57,692 bases of DNA. It comes from an uncultured bacterium. Lineage in GTDB: Bacteria; Actinomycetota; Coriobacteriia; Coriobacteriales; Coriobacteriaceae. Of the stretch, positions 40,380 to 49,690 are shown piece by piece (position 1 is the first letter of the stretch; every line of letters starts with the position of its first letter). The notes beneath the pieces are model-generated. The model was not told the DNA's origin, ran no database searches, and saw only the letters and a list, made by a program, of their open reading frames with translations. The translations under genes and the position numbers were made by a program. Where the stretch lies: assembly GCA_905215505.1 (NCBI GenBank), contig CAJMPU010000016.1, positions 1 to 57,692 on the forward strand, given 5' to 3'.

Positions 40380-41531
40380 CTAGCGTATCTGAACGCCGGC
40401 TTTCTTCTTCTCGCGCTTTACGCGGTAGAGCTCCGCGTCGGCAGCACGAAGCAAGTCTTGCCAGGTATCGACGCCATCACCAACCCGTGCGTAGCCGATG
40501 GACATCCGCAACAGATACGGAACCTCGGCGCGCGCGAGCTCATCGTTGATTGTCGCGCACAGATGCATGATATCCTGTTCCGCCACTGCCTTTTGGAGCA
40601 CCACGAACTCATCGCCACCATAACGTGCGATAAAGCCGCCAGACGCCGAGCAGACTTCTTTGAGCGCAGCGGATATGACCTGAAGAGCGTGGTCGCCCTC
40701 CACATGCCCATAGCGATCGTTAATCTGCTTAAAGCCGTCGGCGTCCATCATAAGCAGATATACATCTTCGGCCTGATCCACATTTGAGAAGAGCGACAGC
40801 ATATAGGTCTCAAAGCGGTTGCGATTGTTGAGACCGGTTAACGGGTCGGTCGAGATCAGCTGCTCCTGACAAACAATGTAAAGCTGCAACATACTTAACA
40901 TGATGCCGACACTAAGGCAGGGACCCGAATAAAAGACCTGAAAGGTACCGCCCACCAGGGCCGGAATGGCGAAAAATGCCAAGGTTCGATAGATGGCCTT
41001 CGTCTGCAGGCTCTCGACCCTGCGAGATTGCACAAACGCATGTAGGGACGTATGTATAACGTAACAGTAGCTGACGATGGGCTGGATCATATAGGCAAAG
41101 CCGCGACGATACACGCCCTGCGAATCGATATAGAACAGGGCGTGCGTCCAGTAACTGGTAAACGCCAGCACGACCACCAGAGCCGTAGGCAACGCTACAA
41201 GCACCACCTTATAGCGCGAGGTCAAAAGGCGAGAACCCTGCACCGTCTCGGAATAGATAAACCAAATGAGACACGCGATAGCAAAGAGCGAAAACGAAAC
41301 CGCGTTGGAAATCCAGTTGGCAGCAATGCCCAACGTGCCGTCCATACCGTCCGAAAGCGTCCAGATCATATCGAATAATATGTACGCAGCAGACGTGTAG
41401 CCCAGCATGCTAAACAAAAGCTGCTGGGTGCTCGAGAACAGGGAGCGACGGCTTCGTACGGCAAGCCCGATAAGAACAATCATGCATAGCACGAATATCT
41501 CAATCTTGAGTGCCTTAACCACTAGCGCCAT
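40380..41531 (-). CDS. Diguanylate cyclase, membrane-bound GGDEF protein
   Basis: The enzyme makes cyclic di-GMP from two GTP. The product of about 383 aa has six to seven transmembrane segments in the first 220 residues, with no periplasmic sensor domain of note, then a GGDEF domain beginning TDPLTGLNNRNRFE and with an intact RYGGDEFV active site (GGDEF about 305-309) and the usual DADGFKQINDRYGH. No RxxD inhibitory site precedes GGDEF, so product inhibition may be absent. The start is uncertain: ATG 41531 has GAAGGG right next to it, and GTG 41525 is better spaced from the same site. Cyclic di-GMP targets are not seen in the window. Confidence 0.9.
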   Translation of the reverse strand: MALVVKALKIEIFVLCMIVLIGLAVRSRRSLFSSTQQLLFSMLGYTSAAYILFDMIWTLSDGMDGTLGIAANWISNAVSFSLFAIACLIWFIYSETVQGSRLLTSRYKVVLVALPTALVVVLAFTSYWTHALFYIDSQGVYRRGFAYMIQPIVSYCYVIHTSLHAFVQSRRVESLQTKAIYRTLAFFAIPALVGGTFQVFYSGPCLSVGIMLSMLQLYIVCQEQLISTDPLTGLNNRNRFETYMLSLFSNVDQAEDVYLLMMDADGFKQINDRYGHVEGDHALQVISAALKEVCSASGGFIARYGGDEFVVLQKAVAEQDIMHLCATINDELARAEVPYLLRMSIGYARVGDGVDTWQDLLRAADAELYRVKREKKKAGVQIR

Positions 41532-41577
41532 CCCTTCAATATCCAAGTGGTCAGAATCGCCCAATTCGAATCAGGGC

Positions 41578-41612
41578 AATAAACACCCCTTTACTCCGCA
41601 GGGGTAAAGGGG
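41578..41612 (-). terminator. Terminator downstream of kdgT
   Basis: CCCCTTTAC and GTAAAGGGG form a perfect 9-bp stem around a 9-nt loop. On the minus strand it is followed by TGTTTATTG, about 100 nt after the kdgT stop and upstream of the GGDEF gene. Confidence 0.6.
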
Positions 41613-41712
41613 ATAATAGCAGAGCGCCCGAACATCACTGCAAAACAGTTTCTGTTCGGGCGCCCATACGGCGCGAATTGCACACGCCGGCATCATTGAT
41701 GGGTATCGATTG

Positions 41713-42735
41713 CTACTCGCCATCGATGTCAGTCGCGACAGCCTCCTCGATGGCCTCGACACCGACAGGCGACAGATCCTCCTTGCCTTGGCAGAACTTC
41801 TTGTCGACCCAGCCAGTCAGAATCGGAGCCATGATCGCCGTGATGATAACGGCGGTGGCGATCTGAGCGTACGCGGTGGGCGCAAGCTCGGCGTAGCGCG
41901 GTGCGACCTCGGCGAGGGCAACCGGTGTGGTCATAGCCGTGCCGGCAATGGTGGAGCAAGCCACAGCGGCCTTGCCATTGCCGCCGCACAGACGCTCAAA
42001 CGCAAAGGTGATGGGACCGACGACAAACAGCGTGACAAGGCCCAGCAAGATGCCGGAAATACCGCCGGTGATAAAGCTCGACAGGCTCATGGACGCACCG
42101 AGCTGAAATCCGATGACGGCAATCGCGGGATTGGCACCGGGAACCAGCAGGTTCTTGATAAACGGGAACAGGTTGCCCAGAACCATGCCAATAACGAGTG
42201 GCAAGATGGAGCCGATAATGGTGCCAATGGGAATGTTGGCGAGACCCGAGACACCGAGGATGATCATCGTGACGGCGGGGCCGGCCGTAAAGAACAGGAT
42301 ACCGACGGCGCCCTGCTCGGACTCATCGCCGAACTCGCCCATGATGCCCGTATAGAGCGCCATGTTGCAAAACGTGATGCCGCCGATGATAGACACGGAA
42401 CTCAGACCCAGGAAGTTGTCGTTAAAGAAATATGCCACGCCCAGGCCGAGAGCCGCTGCGACGACCAGTTTGGGGATCAGCACGACGATGCCGGTCTTGA
42501 TAGCGCCCGGCGTGGACTTAAAGCTGATGCCGGCACCCACGAAGAGTAGGATCGCAGCGACGATGGTATTGGAGCCACCGCGGCAGGCAGCCGTAAAGAA
42601 GCCACCGATCTCAAAAACCTGCGGGCAGAAGGTGTTGAGCAAAAGACCGACGATCATCGGATAGATCATGATGTCGCCCGGGATGCGCGGGACCTTGAAT
42701 TTCTTTTGCTCGTTGGCGTTCGCTTCCTGTGCCAT
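41713..42735 (-). CDS. kdgT: 2-keto-3-deoxygluconate permease (KdgT family)
   Basis: The 340-aa product has about ten transmembrane segments and the KdgT pattern: KVPRIPGDIMIYPMIVGLLLNTFCP near the start, FVGAGISFKSTPGAIKTG, ITFCNMALYTGIMGEFGDES, and IAGTAMTTPVALAEV. The family carries 2-keto-3-deoxygluconate, a pectin/uronate breakdown product, with protons. No uronate or KDG kinase genes are nearby, so the substrate is by family only. The ATG at 42735 has GGGGG upstream; a start 30 nt earlier has none. Confidence 0.9.
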   Translation of the reverse strand: MAQEANANEQKKFKVPRIPGDIMIYPMIVGLLLNTFCPQVFEIGGFFTAACRGGSNTIVAAILLFVGAGISFKSTPGAIKTGIVVLIPKLVVAAALGLGVAYFFNDNFLGLSSVSIIGGITFCNMALYTGIMGEFGDESEQGAVGILFFTAGPAVTMIILGVSGLANIPIGTIIGSILPLVIGMVLGNLFPFIKNLLVPGANPAIAVIGFQLGASMSLSSFITGGISGILLGLVTLFVVGPITFAFERLCGGNGKAAVACSTIAGTAMTTPVALAEVAPRYAELAPTAYAQIATAVIITAIMAPILTGWVDKKFCQGKEDLSPVGVEAIEEAVATDIDGE

Positions 42736-42885
42736 GAAACCCCCATTTCCGCTGACGGGGTACAAAAGCCCACGTCACGCTTTGCTACAGTAAAGTTTGA
42801 CCATGGTACCAGAAGAAATAGACCAGCTCGGTGAAAAATTCGACAAGTTGGGATGGAACGAGATTCGGCGCCCGCGACGCCACCC

Positions 42886-43209
42886 CTATATAAGGCTCAA
42901 AACGATATAGAGTACGATGCCCGAGACGCAGCACCACAGCATCGATTTTGTCTTGACCGCCACGACCACGACGCCGGCGGCCGCAATCCAGGGAACCAAG
43001 GCAGGCCAGAGCCCCGCGTCGAACGCGCCGGGACTCACCAAGTCGTTGGCGACCAGCGCGGCAAAGGCGGCGGGCGGGATATAGCCCAGGGCCTCGGTAA
43101 TGCGGGGCGACAGGGTCCGCCCGCGCAAGGCGAACGCCGGCGCGATGCGAAAGAACGCGATAGCAGCCCACGACGACAGCCACAGAACCAAGAACTCGTT
43201 AACGGGCAT
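42886..43209 (-). CDS. azlD: Branched-chain amino acid exporter small subunit AzlD
   Basis: The 107-aa product has three to four transmembrane segments and the AzlD pattern (LVLWLSSWAAIAFFRIAPAFAL, ALGYIPPAAFAALVANDL). Together with AzlC it exports branched-chain amino acids or analogues such as azaleucine. The ATG at 43209 has GAGGTG upstream and overlaps the azlC end by 11 nt, as usual for this pair. Together with the liv importer elsewhere in the window, the cell can both import and export these amino acids. Confidence 0.9.
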   Translation of the reverse strand: MPVNEFLVLWLSSWAAIAFFRIAPAFALRGRTLSPRITEALGYIPPAAFAALVANDLVSPGAFDAGLWPALVPWIAAAGVVVVAVKTKSMLWCCVSGIVLYIVLSLI

Positions 43210-43891
43210 CGCGGGCACCTCTTCCGTCAAATACAGCATCGCACGCCAGCGCAATGGTAATGCCGACCACGACGCTTGCCGGCACGGCAATATTCACGAG
43301 GCCCAAGAACTTGCATACGGCGACGGACACCGCGCCCGAAACCGCCGCGACAACGTTGCCGCGCGACAGCCGCTGCGAAAAGAGCAGGCAGATAAAGAGC
43401 GAGGTGCAGATAAAGGCTGCAATGGCGGTGGGAACATCGACAACGGCGCCGACGATGGCGCCCATCGTACACGATACGCCCCATGTTGCGATAAGGATCA
43501 CGTTGAGCACAAAGGACTCGCGCGGGCCCCAATCCTCCCCTTCAACCAACTTGGCAAGCGAGATGCCATATGCCTCCTCGGTAAGTGTCGCGGCAACAGC
43601 CAGCGTCTGACGCTTCGAGGCACCCGTCAGATGCGGAGCGATCGATGCCGAGTAAAGCGCAAAGCGCGAGGAGATTGCGGCGACGCTCGCGACGATCGAC
43701 GCCGCAGGCACACCTGCCAGCCACAGATTGCAGATCATAAACTGCCCGCTGCCCGTCACGAACGTGCTGCTCAGGGCAAAAACCATCCAGGGTTCCATTC
43801 CCGTCTGCCCCATGATCATTCCGCACGGCGCGCCTATTGCAACATAGGTAAGCATCACTGGCCAGACGGTTCTAACGATTTTGAGCACCAT
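43199..43891 (-). CDS. azlC: Branched-chain amino acid exporter large subunit AzlC
   Basis: The 230-aa product has about six to seven transmembrane segments and the AzlC signatures AIGAPCGMIMGQTGM, FVTGSGQFMICNLW, and LTEEAYGI. It forms the main part of the AzlCD exporter. The start is the ATG at 43891 with AGGATGAG upstream; earlier starts in the frame lack a ribosome site. Some relatives of this family have slightly different N-termini, so the exact start is moderately certain. The downstream azlD overlaps by 11 nt. Confidence 0.92.
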   Translation of the reverse strand: MVLKIVRTVWPVMLTYVAIGAPCGMIMGQTGMEPWMVFALSSTFVTGSGQFMICNLWLAGVPAASIVASVAAISSRFALYSASIAPHLTGASKRQTLAVAATLTEEAYGISLAKLVEGEDWGPRESFVLNVILIATWGVSCTMGAIVGAVVDVPTAIAAFICTSLFICLLFSQRLSRGNVVAAVSGAVSVAVCKFLGLVNIAVPASVVVGITIALACDAVFDGRGARDAR

Positions 43892-44017
43892 ACGCTTCTC
43901 ATCCTGACAAGGTCTCCGAGCCGCATGTAGCGACACGGCAGAATCATCATCCGACAGCAACCGAGTTCACCTACAATTGCCACCGGATCGAAAGACACAA
44001 CTTTTTAGGAAGTCATT

Positions 44018-44830
44018 ATGACAGCTATCGATCGAGACCGGGCGCGCGCGGCCTTCAAAAGCTACACCGATGCCTACGACGCCACTAACCCACGCATCGC
44101 GCTCAAAATCGAGCATACGTACCACGTGGCCGAGGCATGCGATGCCGTAGCGCGCGAGCAGGGCTGGTCGTCAGAAGATATTGACCTAGCATGGCTTTGC
44201 GGCCTGCTGCACGATATGGGCCGCTTTGGGCAGCTGCGACGCTGGGACACCTTTAAGGACGCCGAGAGCATGAGCCATGCGGCGCTGGGCATCGAGGTCC
44301 TCTTTGGCGAGAATCCCGCCGATGCACCCGCCGTAACGAGCATCCGCGACTTTATCGATGACCCGGCAGAAGATGAGCTCATCCGAGCGAGCATTGCCTA
44401 TCACAGCGATTTCCGTCTACCCGCGCAGCTCGACGTGCGCACGCGAAGCTTCTGCGATATCGTGCGCGATGGCGACAAGATCGACATTATGCGCACCATC
44501 GCCGACAGCACCGTCGATACCATCCTCAAGGTGGATGAGGACGCGTTTCTAGCCAGTCGCTTCTCGGTACCGACGCTTGCCGCCTTTGACGAGCATCGGT
44601 GCGTCGCGCGCGACGAGCGCAACGAGCCGGCGGACTACCTGGTGGGACTCATCTGCTTTATGTTTGAGCTCGTCTATCCAGCGAGCCGCGCGCTGGCGCG
44701 CGAGCAGGGCGATATCTACCGCCTGCTCGACGCGCCCTTTGGCATTACGCGACCCTTTACCGACCCCGCCACGCAAGCAGCCTGGAGCCGCCTAAAGGAC
44801 GAGATGCGCGACTGGCTGGCGCGCGCCTAG
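44018..44830 (+). CDS. HD-domain phosphohydrolase
   Basis: The 270-aa product has an HD domain: His36 in HTYHVAEA, the HD pair His65-Asp66 in GLLHDMGRF, a further metal-ligand histidine in SHAALG, and Asp in RDGDKIDIMR. The family hydrolyses phosphate bonds in nucleotides or related substrates using divalent metals; the substrate here is unknown and there is no partner domain (no GGDEF, EAL or nucleotidyltransferase). AGGAAG precedes the ATG at 44018. Its last 4 nt overlap the convergent etfA gene, so no room is left for a terminator between the two. Confidence 0.85.
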   Translation: MTAIDRDRARAAFKSYTDAYDATNPRIALKIEHTYHVAEACDAVAREQGWSSEDIDLAWLCGLLHDMGRFGQLRRWDTFKDAESMSHAALGIEVLFGENPADAPAVTSIRDFIDDPAEDELIRASIAYHSDFRLPAQLDVRTRSFCDIVRDGDKIDIMRTIADSTVDTILKVDEDAFLASRFSVPTLAAFDEHRCVARDERNEPADYLVGLICFMFELVYPASRALAREQGDIYRLLDAPFGITRPFTDPATQAAWSRLKDEMRDWLARA

Positions 44831-46032
44831 CGCTCAAGCTGGGCCAGCAGCTCCTCGACGACCTCGACGGCGTCCCCAACAACCTTGTACTGGGCAGCAC
44901 CGAAAATGGGGGCATCCGGGTCCTCGTTAATGGCGATAATGCACTCCGCCCCACCGATGCCGGCAAGATGCTGGATGGCGCCCGAAACACCGATACTCAC
45001 GAGAAGCTTGGGCGAAACCGATACGCCGGTCTGGCCAATCTGATGGCGATACTCCAACCAGCCGGCCTCCACGACAGGTCGCGTGCAACCAAGCTCGGCT
45101 CCCAGAGCCTCGGCAAGCTTTCGCATCAGCGGTAGGTTTTTCTTCGAGCCAATGCCGCGGCCCACCACGACCAGACGCTCGGCATCGGCAATTGAGGCCT
45201 GCTGTCCCCACTCCTCGGCGGGAATCGAGATCTCGACGCGGGCCTTAACGTCATCCGCAAGCACTACCTGGGTAATCGTGCCGGAGCGGCTATAGTCAAA
45301 CTCGGGCGCCTTAAAGATGCCGGGGCGCACCGTTGCCATCTGAGGACGGTGGTTGGGGCAGATAATGGTGGCCATCAGGTTGCCGCCAAACGCCGGGCGC
45401 GTCTGCTGCAGCAGACCCGTCTCCGTATCCATAGAAAGCACCGTGCAATCGGCCGTAAGACCCGTCTGCAAGCGCACGGCCACACCGGGCGCCAGCTCGC
45501 GACCAAAGGCGGTCGCGCCGTACAGAATGGCATCGGGCTTGCGCTCGGCCACCAAATCGTAGATCAGGCGAGCATAGACCTCCGCGTCGTTCTGACGCAG
45601 GCGCTCGTCACGACAGACCAGAACTTCGTCCGCACCGGCGCAAATCAGATGCTCCAGGTCCCCGAGTGAGCCCTCGGGGCTCATGCCGACCAGTGCCACC
45701 AGACGGCAGCCGCGGGCATCGGCAAGCTCGCGCCCCTTGCCCATGAGCTCGAAGGCCACGGATGCCACGGCATCGTGCTTGTCAGTTTGCACGAAGATCC
45801 AGATGTCTCGATATGCGTCAAGGTCTGCCGCGCCGGCGGCCTCGTCGCGCTCAATCGAGATGGCGTTGACGGGGCAGGCGTCGACGCACCCACCGCACAG
45901 GATACAGCCGTCGGTTACGCGGGCACAGCGATTGGGGCGCTCACCCTCCACCACAATGCCGCCCGAGGCGCAGGCGCGAACGCAGCGACCGCAGCCGATA
46001 CAGGCTTCGCTATCGATAATCAGCCCGCTCAT
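44827..46032 (-). CDS. etfA: Electron transfer flavoprotein alpha subunit with N-terminal ferredoxin domain
   Basis: The 401-aa product starts with a two-[4Fe-4S] ferredoxin domain (CIGCGRCVRAC at 11-21 and CILCGGCVDACP at 43-54), followed by the EtfA domain with FAD-binding blocks (VVVGRGIGSKKNL, QIGQTGVSVSPKLLVSIGVSGAIQH, AINEDPDAPIF). This is the architecture of LctC in the lactate dehydrogenase/Etf complex of acetogens, where the complex couples lactate oxidation to NAD+ with ferredoxin oxidation. GAGGGG lies upstream and its ATG directly follows the etfB stop. Genes upstream are etfB and the dehydrogenase. Confidence 0.93.
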   Translation of the reverse strand: MSGLIIDSEACIGCGRCVRACASGGIVVEGERPNRCARVTDGCILCGGCVDACPVNAISIERDEAAGAADLDAYRDIWIFVQTDKHDAVASVAFELMGKGRELADARGCRLVALVGMSPEGSLGDLEHLICAGADEVLVCRDERLRQNDAEVYARLIYDLVAERKPDAILYGATAFGRELAPGVAVRLQTGLTADCTVLSMDTETGLLQQTRPAFGGNLMATIICPNHRPQMATVRPGIFKAPEFDYSRSGTITQVVLADDVKARVEISIPAEEWGQQASIADAERLVVVGRGIGSKKNLPLMRKLAEALGAELGCTRPVVEAGWLEYRHQIGQTGVSVSPKLLVSIGVSGAIQHLAGIGGAECIIAINEDPDAPIFGAAQYKVVGDAVEVVEELLAQLER

Positions 46033-46848
46033 CTATGCCATCCCCTCGATAATCTTGGCAAGTTTTACCGCCTGCTCGGACGCCGTTCCCTCAACGGCCT
46101 CGCACGTTTGGTCACGGTCGGGCACAAACGAGCGCACGACCTGCGTCGGTGATCCGGCAAGGCCGCAACGCGAGGGATCGGCGTTTACGTCGGCAGCGCT
46201 GGCCACGCGCACGTCTGCATCCTCGGCCGCGCGAATACCGGCAATACTCGGCATGCGCAGCTGGCCAATCTCCTTGGCGGTCGTCATCGCACACGGCATC
46301 TCCAGGTACACCGTCTCCTCGCCGGCATCGCAGCCGTGGACGAGCGCCAGCGAGCCATACGTCGTAAATCCCGCGCTCTGCACACAGCTCACGTCGGTCA
46401 CGCAGGGGACCCCAAAGGCGCCGGCCAGCTCGGGGCCGATCTGGGCCGTATCGCCGTCCACTGCCATCTTGCCGCAGATGAGCAGGTCAAAGTCCTCATC
46501 GAGTGCCTCGATGCCGCATTTGAGGGCATAGGTGGTGGCTAGGGTATCGGCGCCCGCAAAGGCTCGGTCGGTCAGCAGCAGCGCGTCGTCGGCACCGCGG
46601 GCGATGCAGTCGCGCAGCAGCGATTCGGTCGCGGGGATGCCCATCGACACCACCGTCACACGCACGTCCATGCCAAAGCCGATAAAGTCGTCCTTCAGCG
46701 CTAGCGCACATTCCAAAGCGCTCGCATCGAAGGGATTAATGACCGCCTGCTTGCCATCACGCACGATAGTATTGGTCTTGGGGTCCATCTTGACCTCGGT
46801 GCTTCCGGGCACCGCCTTGACGCACACCACCATATGGAAATCACTCAT
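46033..46848 (-). CDS. etfB: Electron transfer flavoprotein beta subunit
   Basis: The 271-aa product is EtfB: MVVCVKAVPGSTEVKMDP, INPFDASALECALALKD, LLTDRAFAGADTLATTYAL and GKMAVDGDTAQIGPELA, the last being the segment that binds the electron-bifurcating FAD in bifurcating Etfs. Together with EtfA and the FAD-linked dehydrogenase it would form the LctBCD-type complex. The ATG at 46848 has GGGGG 9 nt upstream and overlaps the dehydrogenase gene region only slightly; a GTG 6 nt earlier is possible. Confidence 0.93.
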   Translation of the reverse strand: MSDFHMVVCVKAVPGSTEVKMDPKTNTIVRDGKQAVINPFDASALECALALKDDFIGFGMDVRVTVVSMGIPATESLLRDCIARGADDALLLTDRAFAGADTLATTYALKCGIEALDEDFDLLICGKMAVDGDTAQIGPELAGAFGVPCVTDVSCVQSAGFTTYGSLALVHGCDAGEETVYLEMPCAMTTAKEIGQLRMPSIAGIRAAEDADVRVASAADVNADPSRCGLAGSPTQVVRSFVPDRDQTCEAVEGTASEQAVKLAKIIEGMA

Positions 46849-46850
46849 CT

Positions 46851-48452
46851 TCACGCGCCCCCTTTCTGGACGAGTTCATCCAAGAGCTTCTCCGTAAACA
46901 GGTTGCCGCGACCCAACTGGCCGGCAGGATCAAGCTGGAGTTTGAGACGCGCCGACTCGACCATGGCCTCGTGGCCGTACATCGTCTCCAAGAAGCCCGC
47001 CTTGATCTTGCCGACGCCGTGTTCGGCAGAAACGGCACCGCCCATGGCCGTGACCTCGGAAGCCCACTGGGCAAAGAGCTCTCCACCACGACGGTAGTCT
47101 TGCGCATCGCGCGGCAGGATGTTCACATGCAGATGGTTGTTCCCGATGTGTCCCCAGGCAGCAGACTCAAGCCCGCTTTCGGCCAGCGTGCGGCGATAGA
47201 GGGCCATGACATCTGCAAGGCGTGCATTGGGCACCGACATATCCGATCCCAGCTTGGTAATGGTGGGGTCGGTGCGGCGACGCTCGTCAATGAGCATGTT
47301 GACGCTCTCGGGCACCGCGTGGCGGAAGAACCGCTGGCACTCGCGATCGACTTCGGTGCGGGCGACCCATGTCGCATCGTCGCGGCCGCCCGCAAACTCC
47401 AGCACCCATCCAAGGTGGTACAGCTCCTCGGTCGCCTGCGCCTCGTCATCGCAGTCGAGCTCCACGTAGACACAGACCTTTGCCTCGTCGTCGAGCGCCG
47501 GCAGCGAGGCAAACGCTGTCGACTGCTCGCGCTGGCGACGCAGGATATCCAGGGCGCCAGCATCGAAATACTCAATAGCGGCGGCATGGGACAGCACGGG
47601 ACGCACGGAATCGGTAAAGGACACGGCCTTGTCTTCGCTATCGAAAAAGCAACTCACACCCCATACGACCGAAGGTGCCGCCTGCAGGGCGATCTCGAGC
47701 TCGGTAATGACGCCGAGCGTGCCGCACGCACCGATAAAAAGATCGATGGCGTCCATATCGTCCGCAACAAAATACCCCGAGGCATTTTTGGTCTTGGGCA
47801 TGGTGTAGTCAGGAAGATCAAGCTCGAATGTATGACCCTCTGCCGTCACGAGCGACAGGTGGCGGCCCTGGGCAAAAGCCTCGCCGCGCTGAAGCTCAAG
47901 CAAATCGCCATCAGCCAGCGCGACGTGGAGTCCCGTGATATGCGGGCGCATGGGGCCGTAAGCGTAGCTGCGGGCGCCGGAGGCGTTGCATGCCGCCATG
48001 CCACCCAGACAGGCAGATGCCTCGGTGGGATCGGTGGGAAAGAACTGCTCGGGGGACTCTTGGAACTCCTCGTAGGCCTCAAGCGATGCCTGGTCCCAAC
48101 CAGCGGTCGGCAGTACCTTCTTGCTCAGCTGCTTGCGCAGCTCCGAGAGCACAACGCCCGGCTCCACGCGCAGCAGAAATTGGCCTTGTTCATCGCGGCG
48201 AAGGCCCAAGTAGCGATTCATACGGGAAGTATTGAGGATATGCCCACCGTGGGGCACGGCACCGGCGGCAAGGCCGGTTCGGGCGCCCTGAACCGTTACC
48301 GGGACACGCTCGGCATGGAGCGTTTCCAAAATGGCACGGACCTCGTCTTCCGTTGTCGGAAACGAGATGCTCGATGCTTCGCCCGATGCACGAGATTCAT
48401 CGCGGCCATACTCTTCGAACTCATCGGTGAAGGGTTTAATGGTTGCAGACAC
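46851..48452 (-). CDS. lctD: FAD-linked lactate/2-hydroxyacid dehydrogenase (LctD/GlcD type)
   Basis: The 533-aa product has an N-terminal FAD_binding_4 domain (VTVQGARTGLAAGAVPHGGHILN, AACNASGARSYAYG, GACGTLGVITELE) and a C-terminal FAD-oxidase domain (WGHIGNNHLHVN with metal/substrate histidines, SAEHGVGKIKA). Relatives oxidise lactate or glycolate; next to etfB and ferredoxin-fused etfA it most likely is the dehydrogenase of an electron-confurcating lactate complex. The start is GTG at 48452 with GGGGGAG 5 nt upstream. It is the first gene of the operon. No lactate permease is adjacent. Confidence 0.92.
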   Translation of the reverse strand: MSATIKPFTDEFEEYGRDESRASGEASSISFPTTEDEVRAILETLHAERVPVTVQGARTGLAAGAVPHGGHILNTSRMNRYLGLRRDEQGQFLLRVEPGVVLSELRKQLSKKVLPTAGWDQASLEAYEEFQESPEQFFPTDPTEASACLGGMAACNASGARSYAYGPMRPHITGLHVALADGDLLELQRGEAFAQGRHLSLVTAEGHTFELDLPDYTMPKTKNASGYFVADDMDAIDLFIGACGTLGVITELEIALQAAPSVVWGVSCFFDSEDKAVSFTDSVRPVLSHAAAIEYFDAGALDILRRQREQSTAFASLPALDDEAKVCVYVELDCDDEAQATEELYHLGWVLEFAGGRDDATWVARTEVDRECQRFFRHAVPESVNMLIDERRRTDPTITKLGSDMSVPNARLADVMALYRRTLAESGLESAAWGHIGNNHLHVNILPRDAQDYRRGGELFAQWASEVTAMGGAVSAEHGVGKIKAGFLETMYGHEAMVESARLKLQLDPAGQLGRGNLFTEKLLDELVQKGGA

Positions 48453-48797
48453 GCGAACTCCCCCTTTAGCTAACTACAGTGTTTGCAGGGAGATGTTACC
48501 GCATCGTTTCGTCGACGTGTTCGAGACCGTCTCCATAATTGGCGATTTTTACGTTTGTGCAATTCGGCGAACGGCAAGGCTTCCTCGGCAGACGATGCTT
48601 TTGACACATATCGCCCCGCCGTCGCCGACCGCTCGATTGTCGCTCGAAAAAAGTTGAAGTAATTTTTCCACCTTTTACCTGCGGAGATGTCAATCCGTCA
48701 AGCATTTGGTCAGAAATTGGTCAAGTAGCGGCTGATACGGTCGGCGTCGACAGCCAAAACCGATAGAAGTTTTGGCCCCAGAAGCAGGGAGGTTCCC
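48453..48797. other. Divergent intergenic region with 8-bp hairpin
   Basis: This 345-nt gap separates the lactate operon (minus) from the secreted-protein operon (plus). It holds a perfect 8-bp stem GCCAAAAC/GTTTTGGC (48753-48776) 21 nt before the start codon at 48798, and TTGGTC repeated 48706-48722. Promoters for both sides must lie here, but none matches the consensus well. No gene is seen. Confidence 0.45.
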
Positions 48798-49094
48798 ATG
48801 GCATATTACTGGCCCCAGTACGGCGTCGCCATCGAGGTCGACGACGATCCCTATCTCCTGCCTTTCGACGAAGAGGCGTTCCCCGATACGGCGGTCTACC
48901 ACGTCACCACCGATGTTATCTGCGACCCCGAGTCGTTCTCGGCGCTCGCCCACCACATCGCGCGTATCCACGACATCGAGCTCCCTCACGACTTTGACGA
49001 GCTCATCTACTCGCGCCGCCTGATGCTTCACATGCTCTTTGGAGCGGACCCGTCCACGTTCGCACGTGTCTACACCACCAAGGACGCCGCATGA
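48798..49094 (+). CDS. Hypothetical acidic protein (98 aa), first gene of the secreted-protein operon
   Basis: The 98-aa product is not recognised. It is soluble and acidic, with YYWPQYGVAIEVDDDPYLLPF at the start and a His-rich middle (ALAHHIARIHDIELPHDFDEL). There is no signal or membrane segment. GGGAGG precedes the ATG at 48798. Its stop overlaps the next start by 4 nt (ATGA), so it is translationally coupled to a membrane-anchored protein. A regulatory or chaperone role for the secreted products that follow is possible but not shown. Confidence 0.75.
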   Translation: MAYYWPQYGVAIEVDDDPYLLPFDEEAFPDTAVYHVTTDVICDPESFSALAHHIARIHDIELPHDFDELIYSRRLMLHMLFGADPSTFARVYTTKDAA

Positions 49095-49600
49095 GTGCGA
49101 AGAAGCCGCCCCGCCTCGCAGGACTGGGGCGTCGCAAGAAACTCGTCGTTGTCTGCCTGGCTATCGCCTGCGCCCTCATCGCCGTAGGGCTATACGCCTG
49201 GCAGTCGCAGCCCGTGCCCGAAGCGGGCGCCTCAGTCACGACGGCAGAGGGTAAATCGCGACAAGAAATCCAAGATGAGCTCGATGCCATCGTCCGCGAC
49301 AACATGATGACGATTTCGGTCGCGCCGGTCGCTCAGCTACAGGAGGACGGCAAGCTGCGCGTCAACGTGCAAAACGTCCAAGACAATAAATTTCCCCAGC
49401 GATTCCGCGTCATCCAAAACGACGAGACCATGTACGAATCCGGTGTGGTCGAGACCGGCAAGACAATCGAGACGTGCCCCGCCGGCGACATCAAAGAAGG
49501 AGAGGCATACATCGAGATCCAGGCACTCGATGCCAAGACCCTCGACAGCCACGGCAATCCGACACGTGTCAAGGTACGGGTTGAGCAAGCCGAGAACTAG
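49091..49600 (+). CDS. Membrane-anchored extracellular protein (169 aa)
   Basis: The 169-aa product has a basic N-terminus (about 1-17), one transmembrane anchor (about 18-37, LVVVCLAIACALIAVGLYAW), a short helical stretch (RQEIQDELDAIVRDN) and a beta-rich exposed domain of about 100 residues (LRVNVQNVQDNKFPQRFRVIQNDETMYESG). This pattern of a strand-rich domain with an N-terminal signal anchor recalls assembly or chaperone-like partners of surface polymers. The family is not recognised. The ATG overlaps the upstream stop. Confidence 0.78.
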   Translation: MSAKKPPRLAGLGRRKKLVVVCLAIACALIAVGLYAWQSQPVPEAGASVTTAEGKSRQEIQDELDAIVRDNMMTISVAPVAQLQEDGKLRVNVQNVQDNKFPQRFRVIQNDETMYESGVVETGKTIETCPAGDIKEGEAYIEIQALDAKTLDSHGNPTRVKVRVEQAEN

Positions 49601-49690
49601 CTTTTTCGGCCGACGCGACACCGCACGCAATTCACCAGCATTCGTCCAATCATCGCGGGGACGGCCCGCGGCGAATAGAAAGGAACGACC

